Shown one piece after another: positions 12,862 through 23,910 of a stretch of DNA of 64,000 nt. The DNA lies in the NCBI GenBank assembly GCA_963693315.1, contig OY856186.1, positions 135,828,943 through 135,892,942 of the forward strand. Direction: 5' to 3'. The number at the start of each line of letters is the position of its first letter. Position 1 is the first letter of the stretch. The DNA is from Diogma glabrata. Taxonomy: Eukaryota; Arthropoda; Insecta; Diptera; Cylindrotomidae. Both the position numbers and the translations under genes were made by a program. The notes under the pieces were generated by a model that saw nothing but the letters and a program-made list of their open reading frames with translations, made no database searches and was not told where the DNA came from.

Positions 12862-13599
12862 CAGAGTTTCGAACCGAAATGTTTTCCGTTTCGGTTTACG
12901 GTTTCGTTTCGACTATTATTTCATTCCGGTTTGCTTCCTTAGTTTATTTTTTCGTTCCGGTTTTCGGTTCGGTTCCGGTTCAGTTCCGATGTCAAAACCA
13001 AGAATTTTCAGTGTTCTTATGCAAAAATTCAAAAGAAACAACTTCAGTAATTAGTGAATCTAGAACATCGATACAGGCTCAGTAAGAATTTTTTCAGACA
13101 TAGTACCGTAATATTTTGAGGTTTAAATTTCATGTCTACTAACGTTGGAGTAAGCGTCATTACACTACTTGAGCTTAACTTTGATGGCAGATTTCGTTTA
13201 CATGAAGCTTTTGCTGATATTTTAAGACATTTTAAAATTTAAAATTCTTTTTTATGAAACCGTTCAATATGCCTCTCAAAATTTGCTGCATGGTTTCATG
13301 GTATTTTAAAAAAATGTAATACATTTTGAAATAGATTAGAAACCAAAATTGTAGTACCTATAACTAATTTTACATGCAAAATGAAAATATTTTACTCCTA
13401 ATACATGAGCAGCTTTTCGTTAGAATTTTTGTTTTGTTTTTTCACTGCAAACCGTTTTACATGAACCGTAAATAAAATGATTTTTTCGTTCCGGTTACAG
13501 TTCATTACATATAAAAAATTACGGTTTCGGTTACGTTACGGTCCAGCCCAAAATTTCGGTTAATAACGGTTTACGGTTCGGTTCCGGTTCGAAACTCTG
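12862..13599. mobile_element. hAT-type non-autonomous element (E1)
   Basis: The ends are perfect 15-bp inverted repeats, CAGAGTTTCGAACCG at 12862-12876 and its complement at 13585-13599. The flanks are exact 8-bp direct repeats ATTAAAAA (12854-12861 and 13600-13607), the target duplication length of the hAT superfamily. Just inside both ends the sequence is packed with CGGTTTCGGTTC/GGTTCGGTTCC motifs (12870-12990 and 13485-13590). The 738 bp contain no credible transposase, so the element depends on one made elsewhere. The open frame at 12879-13085 translates the subterminal array. Confidence 0.92.
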
Positions 13600-13607
13600 A
13601 TTAAAAA

Positions 13608-14270
13608 CGAAACCCTTAAATGAATGAATTAGTGTTCAAAAATACTCAGCTCTTATGAAATTAAATGATGAAACTGTTGTAGATTTTAACATAATTTCAT
13701 TATTTAAAATATAAACCGATACTTTAAAACATTAATACTTGTTTTGCGAAAAACAAAATCTGGTAATCAAGGGGCTTATAAACAGAAACTCATAAATGAT
13801 ACTTAATACAGAGCCAAGCAAAATCGAAAGTGGCCAAAAAGCAATTTAAAAATGGCAATTCAAATGCCTGTTTGATTTGGAGCGATGAAACATTCGTCAA
13901 GGCTAATTTTTTCAGACTACTATGTACGCAGTTTTATCTCTTTTATGAAGGAAAGTGTTTTCCACATTTAGAAACCTCGATTTGTTTTAGAAAAGTCGGC
14001 GCAAAGTATTTCGATCGGCAAGCATTATGGCATTCTGATTTTAGAAAAACGTCATTCGTGACTAATACATAATAGTAATACGTAAGCTTTTATTATGCTC
14101 ATGCCAGAGTTACCAAGCTTAAACAAATTCTTTATTGTTTCCAAATATATGAACTCACCAAATGTACCACAGTCGACCTGATATTGGTTTAAAAATAAGT
14201 TGAGGATAACAGATTGATTTTTTGTAAAAATGTCAAATAGTTGCCAGAAAAACGCGCTGTCAATAATTAT
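13608..14270. other. AT-rich DNA, no gene seen
   Basis: An open frame at 13830-14072 (80 residues) has no recognisable motif and no support beyond being open. I see no repeat match within the window. Confidence 0.35.
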
Positions 14271-14279
14271 AGAATTTGT

Positions 14280-15000
14280 TTATTTAAATAAGTGGGATAT
14301 CAACTTGACTAAGATATCACCTTGGCAGTGAGATATCACTTGCCAAGTTGATATCTTTGGGGTGCTGGTTGAGAATATTCCTTGACTCAAGCAAGGTAAC
14401 GCGTTTTCGTTTTTTTATAAAAGTTAAAATTATTGAACGCTAATGAAAAGGTTTTCAAGAAATTTGCTGAGTGTATCCAGCAGAGGTGGATCCTCACTTC
14501 ATATCTTTTACTATGCTTATTTATGATATGATAAACTCTTCGACAACGCATTGATATTTCGTATTAGTTTGAATAAACATTTTTAAACAGAAATTTACTT
14601 TTTCAAAGTGTCTTATGTTTAATATACATCTCTTGATATCCAGAGTTTTAGAATTTCGGCCACTCCATATTTTCCAAATTTGCTGTTTATCTTTTATTAT
14701 ATTTTTATTTTCTCTATCCTGTTATGAAATATTGGCCTATGTCATATTTTATATGTGATAGGATTTGTTGTTTAGTTATCCATTCTTGAAAGAAAAATAT
14801 TAGAAAACAAACAAAAATTGCGTCAAAATTGTGGGGCCCTTGTCTTAAAAGGTTTTTATGTGTTGTGACACATATTTTAATGCCTACTACACAACACATT
14901 TTATAAAAGAATTTGAATGGATCCCCAATAACTATCAAAAGAAACTCAATTAAAACACATTCCAAGTTTAATAAAACTTAATAACGACAGAAATATTATT
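14280..15000 (-). repeat. Fragment of repeat core B, with a family A 3' scrap
   Basis: 14310-14380 carries the GTGAGATATCAC-type repeats of core B followed by TTGGGGTGCTGG. 14470-14680 is a diverged 3' end of family A (CGACAACGCATTGATATTTC to CACTCCATATTTTC). 14695-14900 matches core B again (TATTGGCCTATGTCATATTT, GATAGGATTTGTTGTTTAG, AAGGTTTTTATGTGTTGTGA). Core B is the internal part of the hAT-type elements at 26943-30100 and 44866-46763, here in the opposite orientation. Confidence 0.6.
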
Positions 15001-16655
15001 TTAATATAATTTAGTTGTAATCCTATGCAAGCTATAATAAGAGGTAAATTTTATTTTAATTAACTTTCTTCGATTGCAGAATGTCAACCAATTACCAAAT
15101 ACCAACCATATTCACAAAAAATAATAAAGAAAAGTGATCCGCTTTGTGATAGATTTAGAAAGTGGCCAGTTGTGATTAATAAGAAAAACTGTTCAGTGTC
15201 CAACGAGGGACAGAATCAATCAACTTAACTTAACCGGGTTTTGCTTCTCATCGTCATCTCCTATGTTTAATGTTTATAATAATATAAATTAACAGCTGAA
15301 AAATCCTTTCTATAGATGGCGCAAACCAAAATTAATTTGATATAAATAAACCAAGTGATTAAATAAACAAACTCGCTAACCCTTACATTAATTTACAAAA
15401 AACGAACAAAAACATACAAAAATCTTATGAAATTTGGAAATAAAAAATGAAATAAAATAACGTTGAATTCAATTCAATCATTATAATTTGGTACATCCTG
15501 CTCACTTCGAACGAAACATTTAATTTCGGTTTTTTAAGATGTTTTCTAATTATCAAATTGGTTTTTGTTTTCTCTTTTTCATCATCTCGTAGATGACATA
15601 AACGGAAGATGGTCTTTAATTAAAATAAAAATGTAATAATACTAATCGTTAATACAACAAAACAATAAGGACTATTATTATTTTGGAAAAATGGAAACGA
15701 CAAAAATAAAAATTTGTAGGGTTGTAATGCATGTTTGTCCTAATTTGTATCTATTTACAGAACTTTATATTTATAAAATTGGTTGTTGTTTTTAATTTCT
15801 ATTAACCAATAATTTTTTGTTTAGAACCTGTCGATAAGGCTTTGTGCGAATCGATAAATATTTGACAGAACAAAATTATTGGTGAAGTTGAAATTGGTCA
15901 AAACACAATTTTGACATAAGGACAAGGTGAAACACTTTTTAATTTGGCTGTGCGAAACGAAATATATTTTGCCAAAAGCCAAAATAAATTTTTTAAAAAT
16001 TATAATTCTATACAAGCAACAATATCAACAAAAAATATTTGCCAATGCTATTTTTATACTTCGATGCCAGTCTTATAATTTAACTTATTTTTGATTAGCT
16101 AATAAACTGAACTACTAAATTATCTGAATGAATTTTCTAAAAACATACCATAAACCAATATTGTTGTGGTTGGATAATATAATGGGATAATTACCAATTG
16201 CCATAAAGCGAAAAACAATAAAATTTCCACGGCCAAAATATTCTTAAATAAAAAAGTATATTTTAGTTTTTTTTTCAACAGTATACGTATGCTGTATAGA
16301 TATTTTTATAATTTTTTTTTCCTTCTATCTATACTATTTTATTTTAAACATAAAGAAAAAACTTACAAAATCATATTATGTGTAACAGAAAATACTTTTT
16401 TGTAATACATGCGTACAAAATATTCAATTTTGTACTAGAATAGAATACAAGAAAAACTATTTTTCGCCACATATGACTACAAAATATTTTGTGCACGGGC
16501 TAGCACGCCGCCTGCATGTGAGATTTGTAGTTAAATCTATCCATATATCTATCTATATATAATATTTTTATAGCACTAAAATATCAAAATAATAATTTAA
16601 ATGACTTACCATATAGTAAAAACAACTTAAACACATTGCATCATTTGAATTGCAA
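15001..16655. other. AT-rich DNA, no gene seen
   Basis: I found no coding motif or repeat partner. An 18-bp imperfect palindrome ACAGTATACGTATGCTGT lies at about 16278-16295. Confidence 0.35.
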
Positions 16656-16659
16656 GAAA

Positions 16660-17320
16660 AAACAATTCATTTATGGTCCAAATACATGTGCAGAATTCTG
16701 CATGCAGCGAAATTAGAACATGTGTTGTTATATGAAAGCAATTACATGTAAATTCTGCATGCAGAAAAATTCTGCAAGATATCTCTAATTCTAATTTCGC
16801 TGCACAGAGGCAGTGCTACCACAATAAAAAAAACAAAAACTACTTGAAAACTCAGATAAAAACGGATTTTGACATTTTGTTTGAAAATGAATTATTTTTT
16901 TATAACTCAAATAAAAATGAATGATATTTTTTTGAAAATGAAATTATTTTTGTAATGATTATTTGTTTATAAAGATATTCTAAATAATCGAAATTATAAA
17001 ATAATTAAAACTAATATTGTTAATAAATAAATTTTTGAGAAAGGATTATCGGAAACAATATGTAATTTGAACTTAAATTTTAATTTAGATATAAACGTTT
17101 TTACAGGCAACGATTCAATTATTTTCTTCTATCTTTTAATTAAAAAGACAGTTTTCTCTAAATTGCGACATCTTTCACTTACAACTATTTTATAATACGT
17201 AAGAATAATACTGCCATTGTTACGAAAATTCTGCACGTCAAATATATAAAAATTCTGCACATCTATTTTAGATGCAGATATGCATGCAGCACTGCGTGCA
17301 GACTTTCTGCACATCTATTT
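16660..17320. repeat. Two clusters of TTCTGCATGCAGAA-type palindromes
   Basis: The cluster at 16678-16803 holds GCAGAATTCTGCATGCAG and related motifs, and is bracketed by the inverted pair GCAGCGAAATTAGA / TCTAATTTCGCTGC. The second cluster at 17228-17315 has TTCTGCAC, TGCATGCAGCACTGCGTGCA and CTTTCTGCAC. The arrangement (two arrays of one palindromic motif about 450 bp apart) matches the subterminal arrays of the hAT-type elements. CAGAGGCAGTGCTACCAC at 16805 looks like a possible terminus, but I could not find its inverted partner or a target duplication. Confidence 0.45.
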
Positions 17321-17570
17321 TGGGCATTAGGTTTTTAAAGTTCATAATTTTGACAGGTGGGGTATTATATGTGTTAGTTCGAATTCTATATTATATTTTT
17401 ACATTTTCATTTATATTTTCGAGCTCGAATAATTTAATTTATTACAACGAATATGGCGCACTTTAATTATTTAAAAAGCTTAAATTTGTTTATAACTTTG
17501 TTAAATAAATGATTAAATGAACAATTAAATAAATATTTATACATTTTACGCACTTGTTACAAAAAATAGT

Positions 17571-17641
17571 GTCTATTTTAATGCGGGATTAAGCCTGCAT
17601 TAAAATAGACGAAATGTCTATTTTAATGCAGGCTTAATCCC
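17571..17641. repeat. Perfect 26-bp stem hairpin
   Basis: The arms 17585-17610 and 17616-17641 are fully complementary over 26 nt, beginning GGGATTAAGCCTGCATTAAA, with loop GAAAT. A third copy of GTCTATTTTAATGC sits just upstream at 17571-17584. The right arm continues into repeat F. Confidence 0.9.
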
Positions 17642-17990
17642 TTATGAAAATGCTTTTTTTCCTCTAGTGCTGAATCATTTTTGCTAAATAACAAATTGTA
17701 GTTGCTATGGTATTTTCTTGTAATTTTAAAAAGGTTTTAAAACAAAATACCCATTATAAAAAGGAATATGAATTTTGAATGTTATTAATTTTTGAGTGTA
17801 ATTTATAATAAATATCGTTTATATATTTAGTATCATAGAAAAAATTGCATTTCCTACGCGAGATGAAAACATTTTACGTTCGTGAAATGGTCCTACTCGA
17901 CGCTAACGCGTCTCGTGAACAAATGTTTACTCACGAAAAGCAGTGTTTATATCTCTTGTAGCAAAATGTACTATTTTTCGAACGAATCCC
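17616..17990 (+). repeat. Dispersed repeat F, copy 1
   Basis: Matches 29045-29310 in order and orientation: TTAATCCC, then TTTTTTCCTCTAGTG, TTGTAGTTGCTATGGTAT, AATATGAATTTT, TTTATAATAAATATC, and finally TTGTAGCAAAATGTACTAT. It is non-coding; the second copy lies inside the hAT-type element at 27583-29390. Confidence 0.65.
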
Positions 17991-18479
17991 TAAAATTTCA
18001 CTATTCATTCTGTAAAAAAAACAAATAAAACCAAATCATGAATCTTTTCGAGTCTTAAAAGAAAAAATCCTTTATAAAATATTTTTACTGTTTGCTTATT
18101 TTATGAAAATCAATAAAATACTTATGTACAAAGGGAAAAATCTAAACGAGAAAATAAAATTTCAAAGTAAATAAGTAATTCTGAAATATTAAGAACGAAG
18201 AAATATTAATTTTCTAGTCTTAAATATTTAATTGTTTAAAATATTAAAGTTTAAAAGGGTTAATCTAAGGATAGGATGGAAAGGCGATGAAAAATAATAA
18301 ATAAGTAGTAATAGACAAAAAAATGATAAAAAATCCTTTAAATAATTAAAAATAAAAATTTCAATTCTAGATAGTAAAGAAAGACTATTTAAAAAATTTT
18401 ATGTAGAAAAAGAATTGCACTAACATTTAAATTATTGTTATGTTTTAATAATAATATAGATTTTAAGCTATGTAATTGC

Positions 18480-18560
18480 TGCTTTCGATGAGAAAAAAGT
18501 CGGACAAGTGCGAATATAACTCGCTCGTCGAGGATTCCGTGTATATATTATTCTACGAGA
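18480..18560 (+). repeat. Short dispersed repeat I, copy 1
   Basis: The phrase GTCGGACAAGTGCGAATA, then CTCGC and GGATTCCGTG, is shared with 43524-43582. I recall similar phrases from repeats in other insect genomes; that recollection is not checked here. Confidence 0.5.
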
Positions 18561-18639
18561 ATAGCTCTCCAAAAAACGATTTTTAGAAATAAGGCAAAAA
18601 CGGTGAAACGGCAAAATTACTAAATTAATTTTTTGAAAT

Positions 18640-19150
18640 TTCTTTTTTTTAAATTTCTGAAATTATAACAAACAAAAAAAATTTCTGTTTTTATTTAGCA
18701 AAATTCCTACACCCGTGAATTTTTTCTTTTGTAATGTTCGTAGGTAAGGGATGGGGGGGGAGGGGGTATGTATGTCAAAGAACAAAAAAATTTCACATTT
18801 TCGAATATAAGTTGAACACTGTGCTTTTGAAAATTACAAAAAAAAATCGTTTTGCATTACAAAATAAATCACCTTGCATATGACACCCCACTTGACATGA
18901 TCAAAAATAATTTGTTTTCGAAATTTCTACTCTCTACCTCCAATGAACATTTGAAATTATTACAATCAAAGAAAATTTTTTGTTTTATTTAGCAAAATTT
19001 CTACATCCGTGAATTTTTTTTGTAATGTTCGTAGATAAGGGAGGGGAGGACAAAAAAAATTTCACATTTTCGAAAATAAGTCGAAAACTGTGCTTTCGAA
19101 AATTACAAAAAAATGGTTTTGCATTACAAAAAAAATCACCTTTCATGTGA
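18640..19150 (+). repeat. Diverged tandem duplication, period about 300 bp
   Basis: Two successive units share the order TTTATTTAGCAAAATT, CCGTGAATTTTTT, GTAATGTTCGTAG, AAGGGA..GGGG, TTTCACATTTTCGAA, AAGT.GAA.ACTGTGCTTT, TTTTGCATTACAAA and CACTTGAC. The first runs from about 18660 to 18900 and the second from about 18960 to 19165. No coding content was recognised. Confidence 0.7.
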
Positions 19151-19165
19151 CACTCCACTTGACTA

Positions 19166-19630
19166 ATTTATTGAATTTTTTTTTAAAACTATTTCAATCT
19201 CTTCGATTTTTCTAAATCAAACTCGATTCCTTAAAAAAAACTTTTTTATTCGCCTACATATTAAAGTGTTACTTTGTTACTCTGATTTGCGGCCTTAAAG
19301 TGTCACTTTTTAACCATATATTTTGTTGTCCAAAAAAGTAAAAAACATTTGTATATGTTTAAATTCTATAAAAAGTAGAAAGTATAGCAACCTTTCGATT
19401 CCAAATTTCCTAATCCAATTAAAATATTTGTTATTCTTTGTCGTCATAGTTATTCGATTTGTTTGAAAAGAAATAACAAATATATTGGTCAAAGCAAGCC
19501 TACTTGTTCAATATACTTTTATTTCAAAATTTATAAAATTTTTAATTTTGATTTAGATTAAACCATTTTTTTAAAATATCTTGCTTGCGACGAATAAAAA
19601 ATAGTATATGATGCACGGACTTAAGCCATT
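19166..19630. other. AT-rich DNA, no gene seen
   Basis: No motif or repeat partner was recognised; the open frame at 19310-19492 has no supporting feature. Confidence 0.35.
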
Positions 19631-19639
19631 TTGGACTTA

Positions 19640-20225
19640 ATGTGGGTGCAAATCTCGTACAGATCGTTTTTTTCACCCAGAATTGGGGTCCAATTAACAT
19701 CTCTCTATCGGCTCACATGCTCAGTCTAGAAATAGATTCCAAAATTTATCTAATAAAAAGAAGCAAATTCTACTTTACTCCTTATGAACTACTGATTATA
19801 TATAAACCTTTTATAAGTTTATAAGACCCCATATGGAATTTAACGCCCATATAAGTGCGGGGGCAGCAAAAACTTATTTAGTCTCATTCGACATTTAGTT
19901 TTATTCGTCTCAATTGACGATGCTAATTTCACAAACTCTCTGGATACCCTCGACCATAGATGCAATATCGGGGCCCTCTATGTATTTTACAAATACTAAT
20001 ATGGTAAATGTTCAGCTGAGATAAAACCTCTAATGCCTAAACGACGCCAGTTCTCTCGGATTACTCGTCTAGCAGAAAAACTTCCATGAGCACTCGCTTG
20101 ACTCATTCTTTGGCCGAACCGAGCAATATGTCTCGTCTTTTTTTCCGACGAACGACCTCTTTATGGAATCCTCTATGATTCACTGTTTTTCTGTTTAGCT
20201 ACAACCTACAAAAATTTAACCTTAA
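19640..20225 (+). pseudogene. LINE reverse-transcriptase C-terminal relic L5
   Basis: The plus-strand translation keeps the typical end of insect non-LTR polyproteins: LSAHMLSLEIDSK..SKFYFTPYELLIIYKPFI at 19700-19815, then LDTLDHRCNIGALCILYKYY (about 19945-20000), KPLMPKRRQFSRITRLAEK, and FFRRTTSLWNPL followed by SYNLQKFNLNIKKLTLSH and a stop at about 20250. The frame changes at least twice and there are stops inside, so it is dead. The RT catalytic part is absent, as expected for a 5'-truncated copy. The pyrimidine-rich sequence to about 20390 is probably its 3' UTR. Confidence 0.75.
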
Positions 20226-20506
20226 CATAAAGAAACTAACTCTCTCACATTAAAAGTCTTACCATCCCTTCTTGCACATTTCTTTCCTTTTACTCTGCCA
20301 TCTCTTTGCATATCTTGCTCCTTCACTTTCAACTGTTCTGCTCCACTTAATTACTCTTGTGCCTGCAGGCTGCATTAAATATCAAACTTTTTACTATGCA
20401 TTATGGATATGGATACATGCTATCTAATCAAAATCAATATAAAAAAAGACTAAACCAATACTCATGAATTAAACACAATCACTACAGCTATACTTCTGGT
20501 ATACCT

Positions 20507-21172
20507 ACCCGACTGGCATTATATAAGGGCTCAGATCTGGACCGGATACGGCTTTCCCTACTCCTGATAGGGACCGTATCAGGCACACTGAAAAGGTGCT
20601 GATCAATAATGTAACGCCCCAAACTATCCAAACCGGATCAGGCAGCCCTACTAGAAACGGACCTTTAACATACATCAAAAAAATTAGAAAATTTACTACT
20701 AGTACTACATACATTAGAAAAAAATGTTTATAAAAATATTCTAACTTTATACTTACCTATATGTATTCATAACGTAGAGAAGCGATAACTAAAGCATATG
20801 TAAAATTTCGCAAACTATATGTATATCTAAAATGGATAATACTCTAGTGAATTTTAAGTTTTAACCGAATGAAATTTATTAAATGAAATAGGGCTCAGAT
20901 CCGGACAAATAGTGCATACCTTAATTGGAAAATCAGATATGATTCTGATCCGGCCCTGGTCCGGCATTTACTACTAGGGATGAGATAGGCTTTCGAACTC
21001 CGGGCCGGATCAGGACAAATACGGCACGCCCTAGTAGTGAAATCAAGTGATAGTGAACAAGTGTTCTGATAGGGGCCGGATGCAAATGCCCTATTAGGAT
21101 TTACCTTATTACATCCTGATCCGGCCCGGATCATAATAGGGCATACCTGAACAAATTGCTAGTCGGGCACAT
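20507..21172. mobile_element. CCCGACTRGCA-ended non-autonomous element G
   Basis: The left end CCCGACTGGCATTATATAAG (from 20508) and the right end, complement of CCCGACTAGCA (to 21170), form short inverted repeats. The interior holds many self-complementary GC-rich phrases such as GATCCGGCCCGGATC, GGACCGGATACGG and CCCTACTAG in otherwise AT-rich DNA. A truncated copy in the opposite orientation is at 50010-50178. No transposase and no clear target duplication were seen; superfamily undecided. Confidence 0.6.
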
Positions 21173-21262
21173 ATGTTACTCTGAGTCTGTGTTCACGCGT
21201 ACCGCTCCGAAAAAGAAAACAGACTTTTTTCGTTCAACTTGAAATAGTACTTTGTGTATCTA

Positions 21263-21368
21263 GTTGCACAAAGTTGATTTTTTTCCGCACGCGTCGTAAT
21301 TTCGTCCAACGAGCGAAGCCGAGTTGGACAAATATACGACAAGTGCGGAAAAAATCAATTTGTGCAAC
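21263..21368. repeat. Fold-back with GCGAAGC centre (copy 1)
   Basis: The left arm GTTGCACAAAGTTGATTTTT..CCGCAC..GTCGTA..GTCCAAC pairs with GTTGGAC..ACGAC..GTGCGG..AATCAA..GTGCAAC on the right. The loop is GAGCGAAGCCGA. The paired blocks are separated by small bulges. The sequence could be a fold-back transposon; a second fold-back with the same centre is at 23765-23910. Confidence 0.8.
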
Positions 21369-21599
21369 GAGTTGCACACAACGTTTTTTGCAATTCCGAA
21401 AACACAATTAAACAAAATTATTCTGCAACCAAATTTTTTACAATCAACATTCATATTAAAATATAATTAAACATTTCTATTATCAACTTAGCATTGAGAC
21501 AATTTTCTATGAAACAGTGCGGAAAAATAAAACAGTGCGGAAAAATCTCACTTTTTGATATTGTTGACAATATCGAAATACGTTGAATTGTGATTCGGA

Positions 21600-21753
21600 A
21601 TTGCAAAAAGGATATTTTTAAACTATTGTGGAAAGTATTCGATGTTGAAAAAACATCGATGTTTTTAAGCGATGTATCGAAAAACATCGATGCAGGGTTT
21701 CGATGTTTTATATCGAATAAAATCGTCGATGTTTTTTTAAGTAGGCACCCCTA
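21600..21753. mobile_element. Single hAT-like end with AACATCGATGTT array (E9)
   Basis: Read on the minus strand, the end is TAGGGGTGCCTACTTAAAAA (21753 inward), a classical-looking hAT terminus. It is followed by copies of ACATCGA/AACATCGATGTT between 21640 and 21735. The other end and the target duplication were not found, so this is either a truncated element or one whose partner has decayed. Confidence 0.55.
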
Positions 21754-21759
21754 GTATGC

Positions 21760-22245
21760 AGTTGAAAATAAAAAAAGTGAAAAACGGACCTGTCAATAGA
21801 TGTCGGTGACTACCCGTGGAGACTTCTTATCTTGAAATTACCAAGTGAAATAAATGTTTCGTACGGTAAATGAAAATAAATTGAATGATGTTTGACAATT
21901 TGACATTGTTAGATTTGTTGATAGCATTGTTTTTTGAAGTGTGTATTATAAATGTTCTCCATTTACTTTGAGTTTTTTTAAATTTATGTAAGTTTTTTTT
22001 CCATTTTGTAGATTTTAAATTTCGTTCCGAAATAAATATACATTTTAGAACATAAAGTTTATTTTCAAGTGCATACGCGTCTTTATACGTAATATATACA
22101 CATAATTGAAAAGCTCAAAGCACAAAATGATTAACTGCATAAAACAGAATGTTGAGAAATTGGATATTTTTCAATGGTCAAACAAATTTTGATGTGTTAA
22201 TTAATCTTTATTATTCAGGAATCTCTCTCTCTCTCTGGCGTTTAC
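21760..22245. other. AT-rich DNA, no gene seen
   Basis: No coding motif. A short CT run (TCTCTCTCTCTCTCTGG) lies at 22225-22240. Confidence 0.35.
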
Positions 22246-22249
22246 ATCC

Positions 22250-22760
22250 CATGGAGGGATTTTGCCATCTGTGGAATCAATCAGCTTTCAATCAGCTTGC
22301 CCGCATGGAGGGACCAGTTTTTATTGTTTTGAAAAAATTTTTTACTTTTGATCTACGGGTGTGACAACCCTGCGTACTCCAGTCCCTGCTATTGACATGC
22401 GAGTTAACGTGAGATATCACATACCACTGGCAATAGCAGTGAGATATCACTAGCAACCACATTTTTGTTTTGTTTCAGCAAATTTTTGTAAAAATTTGTT
22501 ATTTACTTTTTAATTTACTTTTATTTTCTCTATTCTATCATAAAATATTGGCCTATGTCATATTTTGTCAGTGATAGGATTTTTTTTGTTTAGTTATCCA
22601 TTCTTTAACAAAACATATAAAAAAAAGAAAGATTTACGTCCATCAACACTTTTGAACGTATGTTGTTGTAGGACCTTGGTCTTCAAAGGTTTTCATGTGT
22701 TATTGTGAAACATATTGTCATTAAATATTTATCTTAAATATTTATCATCTTTAACAGCCA
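22250..22760 (-). repeat. Fragment of repeat core B
   Basis: Contains GATCTACGGGTGTGACAACC, CCAGTCCCTGCTATTGACAT, two direct copies of GTGAGATATCAC around CACTGGCAATAGCA (22410-22451), TATTGGCCTATGTCATATTT and TTTTCATGTGTTATTGTGAA. It matches 29400-29570 plus 27110-27340 in reverse complement, and parts of 45100-45560 and 60880-61060. No terminal inverted repeats were located around this fragment. Confidence 0.7.
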
Positions 22761-23440
22761 GCAACCCTTTTTTGCGGCCGGATTTAATTAGGCAGCCATA
22801 TATAATAATAAATAGACAAAAATTAGCTTTAATTTGATATAGAATTAATCAATGTACGTTATGAACGTATAAATGTATCGAAATCATACCTGTTTACGCC
22901 TGGCTGCGAAGAAGTGCGGCCAGATGCGCAATGGCAACCGTGATTTTTTAGAATCGTTATGTAATTTGCCATGATGTAGACGACATTTTATTTAAAAAAC
23001 AAGTGAACGAAATTTTTTCCCAAAAATCAATTAAAAATAATTTAATTAAAAATACTGGCGGCCAAATTTTGATAGGCAACCTGGTAGATATATATTCTCC
23101 TAATTATAAATATACATAAAAATTTGGTTTTAGCAAAAAATCGATGAGCGCACTAATCCTGCAGCCGGATCTCGTACTATTAGCCAAACTTATTCGAAAA
23201 TTTAATCAAAATATTATTTATTTCAATACAAATTCTAGCATTTACAAATAAAAGTAAATCAAAACAACAAAAGCAATCATAATTTATTTTTACCTTTCAA
23301 CTTTTACATTATTCATGTATTTGAAATATACATTTCTCGGTAGTTTCATTCTCTCAAAATGAAGAAAAAAAAATTTAAAATATTTTTTTCTGTGACGGGA
23401 AAAAAGTTTAACATTTTACTTCTGCTGACAGGTGCAAAAA
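22761..23440. other. AT-rich DNA with scattered GCGGCCGG phrases
   Basis: No gene is seen. GC-rich words TGCGGCCGGAT (about 22774), GCCTGGCTGCG (22900), GTGCGGCCAGATGCG (22915), GGCGGCCAAA (23058) and GCAGCCGGAT (23161) recur with spacings of 15-140 bp. This may be another decayed element; the evidence is weak. Confidence 0.35.
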
Positions 23441-23456
23441 TGCTACTTTTCATAAA

Positions 23457-23483
23457 ATACTTTTTTCCCCGGGAAAAAAGTAT
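23457..23483. repeat. 27-bp palindrome ATACTTTTTTCCC/GGGAAAAAAGTAT
   Basis: Perfect inverted repeat with 13-nt arms around a single C. A third GTACTTTTTTCCCGG follows at 23484-23498. The same GGGAAAAAA word is part of the arms of the fold-back 280 bp downstream. Confidence 0.85.
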
Positions 23484-23764
23484 GTACTTTTTTCCCGGAT
23501 AGATAAAAATATATATATAAATACATATATACACATAAATGATAAATATTATGAATATTTATGAACATTTATGACTATTTTAATGTTAATGAAAAGTTAT
23601 ACCGTTTTCTTCTTGATGTTAATAACTGGTTTTGACAAATAAAATGAAACTTAATTTTAAGTTTTTATTCAAGAAAAATTCGTATGGTGTGGTGAATATA
23701 CATATTGTAATATTTGTTTAATATTATTTTTTCAATAATTATATTAATATTTGTCCAGTCACAG

Positions 23765-23910
23765 AAAAAAATAGTGTATTATACACGGGAAAAAATTTTA
23801 GATTTTAGCTCTCGGTTTTTTGTCTCCCTCCGCTTCGCGTCGGGAGACAACACAACCTCGAGCTAAAATCTACTACTTTTTTTCCCTTGTATAATAAATA
23901 ACTATTTTTC
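23765..23910. repeat. Fold-back with GCGAAGC centre (copy 2)
   Basis: Successive paired blocks from outside in are TATTATACA/TGTATAATA, GGGAAAAAA/TTTTTTCCC, AGATTTTAGCT/AGCTAAAATCT, GGTT/AACC and TTGTCTCCC/GGGAGACAA. The loop is TCCGCTTCGCGTC. It has the same design and the same GCGAAGC (complement GCTTCGC) centre as 21263-21368, although the arms differ. It is probably a fold-back transposon or a hairpin locus. Confidence 0.8.

Noticed and set aside
13830..14072. 80-codon open frame that might be a small gene
   Set aside because: No recognisable domain, splice signals, repeat relation or promoter evidence.
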